Origin: Sequoia sempervirens
Taxonomy: Eukaryota; Streptophyta; Pinopsida; Cupressales; Cupressaceae
Direction: 5' to 3'
NCBI GenBank assembly: GCA_007258455.2
Contig: VDFB02000001.1
Span: 17,418,162-17,482,161 of the forward strand
Length of the DNA stretch: 64,000 bases
In this document: in pieces, positions 58,670-64,000 of the stretch
Layout of the letters: every line of letters starts with the position of its first letter
How positions within the stretch are numbered: position 1 is the first letter of the stretch
Notes under the pieces: generated by a model
Told to the model about the DNA's origin: nothing
The model's input: only the letters and a program-made list of their open reading frames with translations
Database searches by the model: none
Program-made: the position numbers and the translations under genes

Positions 58670-58769
58670 NNNNNNNNNNNNNNNNNNNNNNNNNNNNNNN
58701 NNNNNNNNNNNNNNNNNNNNNNNNNNNNNNNNNNNNNNNNNNNNNNNNNNNNNNNNNNNNNNNNNNNNN
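58670..58769. other. Assembly gap (100 N)
   Basis: Exactly 100 N, a conventional placeholder for a gap of unknown size. It lies directly before the right end of a TIR-element copy, so the missing part probably includes the rest of that repeat. Confidence 1.
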
Positions 58770-58932
58770 TTTATAATTTACATTCAATATGATACAGATT
58801 ATATTCTTACATATTTTTAAAATAATATAGATAACTTATTCAAATTTTTACGTCAAGTTGCCTAGCTCTGATTTTTCTGATTTTTTTGCCACTTAAGGGC
58901 CTATTTTTTCCATGATTATCCTGCACATACCC
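58770..58932. mobile_element. TIR transposon copy 3, right end only
   Basis: The sequence from the gap to CCTGCACATACCC matches the last ~160 bp of copies 1 and 2 (GATTCTATTCTTACATATTT-type segment, CACTTAAGGGCCTATTTTTT and the terminal inverted repeat). The left part is lost in the gap. Confidence 0.85.
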
Positions 58933-60801
58933 CAATGACTTACCACTTTCCCTTTAGTGGAAACATGCACAAAGACCTGCAAAAAATATGTTCCAAATTT
59001 CATGATTTTTCACTAGTTAGAACTTGAGATATGATTTTTTTAAACTCACTAAAAACCCTAGGTCTGAAACATGGTAACTAATAGTAATTTGACCATAACT
59101 TTAACAAAAGACAATGAAATCACTTAAAATCACTTACATTTGAACCTTAACACAAAATACTACATTTCCGTCCACCTCCATGCCTGACACTATGTCATAC
59201 AGGTCTGTACCAATCTGTTCTTTGTTGTTTTTCATAAAATTGTCATAAAAATGAACAAAACACAATATTATTCTTGAAATCTTGCTCCTCAACATCTTGG
59301 AGTGTATTCTCTCATTGATTCAATATCAAGGAACTTACCAAAAGCAACTTTCAAACATTTGGTATAACTATGTCACTAAACTAGACATTTATGTTTTTTT
59401 TTGCAACTTTCAAATATGATATGTAAATAAAACAAACAAAAAGACCTTACATGATTACCATGGTCCTCTAGGACCTTATTATAGTTAGAAAAAATGTCAA
59501 ATTTTCCTTTCAAAACACAAAGATGAAGCAAGAATACCTCTAAATAAGCCCCCCTTTATCTATGGCTACCCCCTCTTCTTGAAGTTTCTACCCCCTCACA
59601 TAATTTTATTTGTACACCTTGACTATGTATTATAGTTTCTTTGGATTTCGGGTATGGGGATTTATTCTCAAAATCACAATCATAAGTATATCCAATGAGG
59701 AATCTGGTTATTAGTTTCAATCTCTATGGTGATTTTGAGATAGTTGGAGACAATGTTTAGGTGGGTTTGGAAGAGTTTTAATTTCTTAGGGACAACAAAT
59801 GTTGGTGTCATAAACATAGTGCTTCCACCATTTAGACTTGAGAGGGAAGGATTTGAGGAAAAGTTTCTAAAATTTAGGATAGGAGAAAAATGAAATCCCA
59901 TGACAACCCCATCAACTTGCACATAGACCACATCTTGGAAGGTGGAAAAAGTAGATTTTAAAAACTTTCAAAAGGGAAGAAAACTCATCATTTATTTTGA
60001 GCCTAACTAACTCAATGGAGTATTGGGTACATACTTTAGTAAAGAAGAACACCACATTGAAGTTGATAAGCATGTTTCCATCATCTAACTTTTTAGCCTT
60101 GATAAAGTCAACAAAATGGGATGAATCCTTATGAAGGATTCATATTTAACTACAAGAGGAGATATTAACTTAGGAAAGTGAGTAATCACTTATGGTAGGA
60201 TAATTAGAGGTATAAACAATAGGTTTTAGATGAATGCTAGTCTTCTGAATTATGGGAGTACCATACATGCAAATAGTGTTTTCTTTACTTGATAATGAAT
60301 GGTTCTAGGTGACATTATCAAAAGAGGAAAGGGAAATGACATTTTTCAAATTTTAAATAAATTTGGAGATCCAATCAATGGATAAGATATTATAATTAGT
60401 GTTTTTATTAAAATGATCAAACATTTTGATAACATAATCTTGCTTGTTTAGGACATTCTACTAAGGCATGGCATATTTGAGAGCCATTGCACAATCATGC
60501 CTAATATCATTGGGTAAGAAACTAGGTGGAGATCGAATGAGATTTCCAATTTCAATTAAAAAAATGAACTTAGGAAAGGGACCATGAGTGATGGAAAAGG
60601 AAACAAAATCCCTTAAGAGTCCAAAACTAAGTAGTGTACAGTTGCAAAGGGGTGTAACTTTCATTCCACAACTCATGTGACCAAACAGACTATTCCAACA
60701 CACCTAGGTAGGTACGTTTAGCCTATGCATGGTCCTCTTTTTCACCTAAATACACTGAATCAGTTTAACCTATGTTCAACTGGCTCAATCTCTTAAGGTT
60801 C
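58933..60801. other. Unassigned region
   Basis: Minus-strand frames at 59931-59680 and 60703-60461 (about 80 codons each) read like degraded coding sequence of one orientation, but I recognise no family. They may be retroelement remnants. Confidence 0.35.
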
Positions 60802-63208
60802 TATTAGAACTGTCAAGAATTGATATTTTCACATGTTGATTTTACTCATAATCTTCCAAGTGGGTCCAACCTTTGATGCATTTCCCTCTTCGTGCATATT
60901 TTCCTCATGCCCTGCCATTTTCTTCCTTTGAATCCATCGAGTTATGCATATTCTTCATTCTGGTTCATGTCGGCATAGGTATCCATATGTCTCCCTGACC
61001 TGTGTATGTTCCTTATTTCTTTGTTGCAGGTTGTCGATGAGACTTTCTTCATGTGATGGTGACGGTGGAAACTCTTGTCGGCGTATCTTATGACTTTTAG
61101 GCTTACATCTTGCTGAGTTTCTGATGTTCTGGTGACAAGTGCATTTTGACTCGTATCGGCATATGTTAAGACTATCGGCAAGGGGTCTCACCGATTTCTA
61201 CTTGTTTCCTCGACTATGAGTGTGGTGGTTCATTGGCGAAGGTTATAGCTATCGGTATTATGTCTTGGCGAGTGTCTTGGTCTTGCTGACAGAGTGAATA
61301 TGGGGCTTTCAGTGTAACTATTACCCTCTCTTGGCGACCTCAGGTGATTTTTGGTGAAACAGGGTGTTCTCTGCATAGCGTCTTACCGAGGGTTGAATGT
61401 TATAGCGATATGAGGGTCTTTGTCGGCGTAGGGGTGGTGATGTCTTGGCGATACATATGCTCGAATTTTTTGGTACAGCAATGTGGATTCTACAAAAGGT
61501 TTCCCCGAATGTGATGGGCTATACCGACATACATGTGGAGGTTGTTTTTTGGCAAGAGTTTTCTCTTGTCTTGGCGATGCGGAGATGGTTGAGACCTTTC
61601 GGTATAACATTGTAATTTTGGTATATGGTCTTACCGACGCCATTGAGCTACAACGACAATAAGTGAATGCAGGGGAGCATCGGCATAAAGGGTCATATGT
61701 CACAGTAACTTGGGAGAAAGAATTGTCTTCGGTGAAGCTTAGTGAAATCTCTATAACATCTCCCTGAAGGCAATGACCTATGGCAACATTTCTTGTTTTC
61801 AGCATAACGATAGCCCGGTCTCAGCGGCATAGAGTTAGTAAGGTGACTTTCGGTGAAACTCATAATGGTCTATGTGGCTTCTCCCTGAATGGATATTGTC
61901 TTGGTGAGGGTGTTTTGGAATTGTTTGTTGGCAAGAGTGTTGGTGACATATGAAGGATAAAGGACCCTCGGTGTAGCTCGATGAATTATATATAGCGTTT
62001 CACCGACCCGAGTAAGCTATAGCAATACACAGTGGGAACAAAAGCTTACTTCCTGACTTTGATATAACATGTGCACGGTCATGACGAACATGGAATAGGG
62101 GAACATGGGCGAATAACGATCAGCATTATTTTTCCTTTATCATACCTTCGTAGATGTCTCAGCGAATATGATAGCAGGGATACAAGCTATGCGACAAGCG
62201 AATGAATTGCTTTCGGCAGGACCACTTGCATCGTCTTGCCGACTGTATACTGGTGAAAATGGAATTGCAAGTCACTATGGCCAACATGAGTCTACCTGAA
62301 TAACCGTTGCAGGTCGACATACTTTGAGCCCAATTTTCATGCTAGGCCGACATGATGTTTTATCTTGTTATTTTTCTCATGCTGGTGTATAAATAGGCAT
62401 GTTGTAGTTGTTAATTGATGACCAGAGATCAAAATTTTTGATATACTGCAAGTTGATGCATTAGAATAAAATTATAAAACTAGAGGCTATTATTGCATGA
62501 TTTTCACAATGGAGGTATTTATGAGATTCAGTTGATGTTGCTGCATTTCTTTTGGTATCAATTATCTGTTGAATTAAACGAAAGATACTGCTAAGTTGTC
62601 TCCATGATTGATTTCTCTGGTTGTTTAAGTTGACATAACAAGTTTATTTTCAACTTGTCAATACACAATTGTTGTATTCGTGTGATTAATCAATTGGTTC
62701 AGATTAAATTCTTTTATTGATCACAGTAATCAAAGAGATTCATTTTGGATTATTTAAGTAGAACTTAGTAGTCACAATACTGCATGTTCATACAAGTTAT
62801 GAATAGATTATATGCTAGATAATTTGTATCTCATCCAAAGAGTGTTTCTCATCTTGATCTTGTTTGACTCCGCCTACCCAATAAGGCACTAGTCTCTGCA
62901 TATCATCATTTTGAATTCACTTAATTTCTTTACATCTATTAATCAAGCATTTTAGGATTTAGATTATAAGAATTGCTATCAAGTTTGGTTTCATTTTGTT
63001 CACTATAATCTGCCATTGTGAACAAAGCATTTCAAAAAGATAATCGTAAGTCAAGTCTACATTATTCAGAGAGGTGCACCCGCCTTGGTCTTGTAGCACC
63101 AGAAGAGTAGAAGGTTTGATTGCTTCAAACCTTGTTATGTTACCCTAAAGCGTATCAAGAGATTGGCGGCCTCTTGAGGCATTCTGCCTGCATTTTTGAG
63201 AGCTAACA
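60802..63208 (+). repeat. 5' LTR of the second gypsy copy
   Basis: 2,407 bp, from TATTAGAAC to GAGAGCTAACA. It matches both LTRs of the first copy. Confidence 0.92.
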
Positions 63209-63366
63209 AATTGGTGACTCTGTTGGGGAATAATTAGAATCAGAGCCTTAATCATAGAGTCAAAAATATTGCACAAACTCCACTAGGGGACTAAAAGTAG
63301 TAAACATTTTCTCACTTTCTGAAAAGTGAGTGGCGACTTTGGTAAACATTTTGCAGTTGTGCAAAA

Positions 63367-64000
63367 ATGAATGGAAGAAGATCTCAATACAGGGGAGTTC
63401 ATTCTAGAGCTCCTGCTGATAACAGTAAATGGACACACAAAGGTGACAAAGCTGACAAAGGAAAAGGAATAAATGAAGATATGTGCATGACAGATAAAGA
63501 TAAAACATTTAATGCGCATCTTGAGACTTATGATCATTATGACACATGGAGAAATGATTCAAGTGCAGAACCTTGTACTCCTGAAGATCAAAGAAATCCT
63601 TTTTCTTCTCATGATTCTTAGAAATAGGTTGAGTTTGAAGCTAGGAAACGAGCCAAGTTTGAAGCTGAAAAAGAGGTTGAAAGAATCAGAATCCAAAACC
63701 ATGAGCTCTCAATCTCTGATAAAGCAAAAGCACTGTTGGAACAAAAGGAGAAGAGAATAAGGGAGTTGGAGGCTAAATTGTAGAAGACCCAACTTAATGA
63801 TCAAACATCTGGTGGCCCAAAGTATGTCCCACCTCACAAGTAGGGCAGTTATGGTGTAGGGCCTTCTGGTCCACCTGTATCTCCTCACTGTCAGGGTGGG
63901 AATCACTACAAACAGCCAAATAATCCTTCTCATATTCCCCCACAACATACAGGTATGTATCCACCACCTAGCCAGAATTATATCCTACATTATAATGCTC
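63367..64000 (+). pseudogene. gag (partial) of the second gypsy copy
   Basis: From ATG 63367 (MNGRRSQYRG) it parallels the first copy's gag up to the window end. Its stops are at different places: two near 63619-63630, TAG 63781-63783 where the first copy has TGG, and TAG 63841-63843 where the first copy has CAG. It keeps CGA (63649-63651) and CAG (63973-63975) where the first copy has TGA and TAG. The ancestral frame was therefore open. Confidence 0.88.

Larger units (their letters stand above)
60802..64000 (+). mobile_element. Second copy of the 11.6-kb gypsy family, cut by the window end
   Basis: An LTR (60802-63208) starting TATTAGAACTGTC is followed by the same primer-binding-like sequence and gag start as in the first copy. 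The preceding five bases are GGTTC, the expected left TSD, to be matched beyond the window. Same orientation as the first copy, with about 5.0 kb between them. Confidence 0.9.

Overview
The window is nuclear DNA from a land plant. I see no intact host gene, rRNA, tRNA or CRISPR array. It is AT-rich and made of nested, decayed transposable elements with a few broken gene pieces: a DYW-type pentatricopeptide-repeat pseudogene, a CHUP1-like fragment and an RPA1-like gene. DYW PPR proteins are essentially a land-plant family. The multi-kilobase LTRs, solo LTRs and heavy mutational decay suit a large, slowly purged genome. A gymnosperm is my best guess, but the species cannot be read from this sequence.

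Layout. (1) About 0.3-10.0 kb: a decayed Helitron-class rolling-circle element on the minus strand. It has an RPA1-like gene (9998-7989) followed by a Rep/helicase gene (4844-757), with a CHUP1-like exon fragment on the opposite strand between them. (2) 10.2-18.4 kb: short direct repeats, then a ~2.0 kb tandem duplication. One copy is split by a 3,415-bp solo-LTR-like insertion with a 5-bp target-site duplication (TSD); the other copy preserves the empty site. (3) 19.1-19.6 kb: a tandem repeat and a foldback structure. (4) 19.9-34.3 kb: an outer LTR element (+) holding a nested minus-strand gag-protease element (21412-30958) that lacks reverse transcriptase. One LTR of the nested element was hit by a solo LTR and by a terminal-inverted-repeat (TIR) element. 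(5) 34.6-42.5 kb: further related LTRs, a second TIR element, a second solo LTR with a perfect TSD, and a minus-strand protease remnant. (6) 42.6-44.2 kb: AT-rich tandem repeats and a possible ankyrin fragment. (7) 44224-55798: an 11.6-kb Ty3/gypsy element with both LTRs and a GATCC TSD. Its domain order is gag, protease, RNase H, reverse transcriptase, degenerate RNase H, integrase. (8) 56.2-57.15 kb: the PPR-DYW pseudogene. (9) A 100-N gap at 58670-58769, then the end of a third TIR-element copy. (10) 60802-64000: LTR and start of gag of a second copy of the 11.6-kb family, cut by the window edge.

Most worth a second look: the gypsy element whose catalytically complete RNase H lies upstream of reverse transcriptase while its normal RNase H has lost key residues; a recurrent 13-14-bp stem, 6-8-nt-loop hairpin found many times in several diverged LTR families with compensating arm changes; the Helitron carrying RPA1 and a captured CHUP1 exon; and a TIR element family with apparent 4-bp TSDs. 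Everything coding is broken by stops and small frameshifts, many of the C-to-T type expected from methylated cytosine, so these are fossils rather than active genes.
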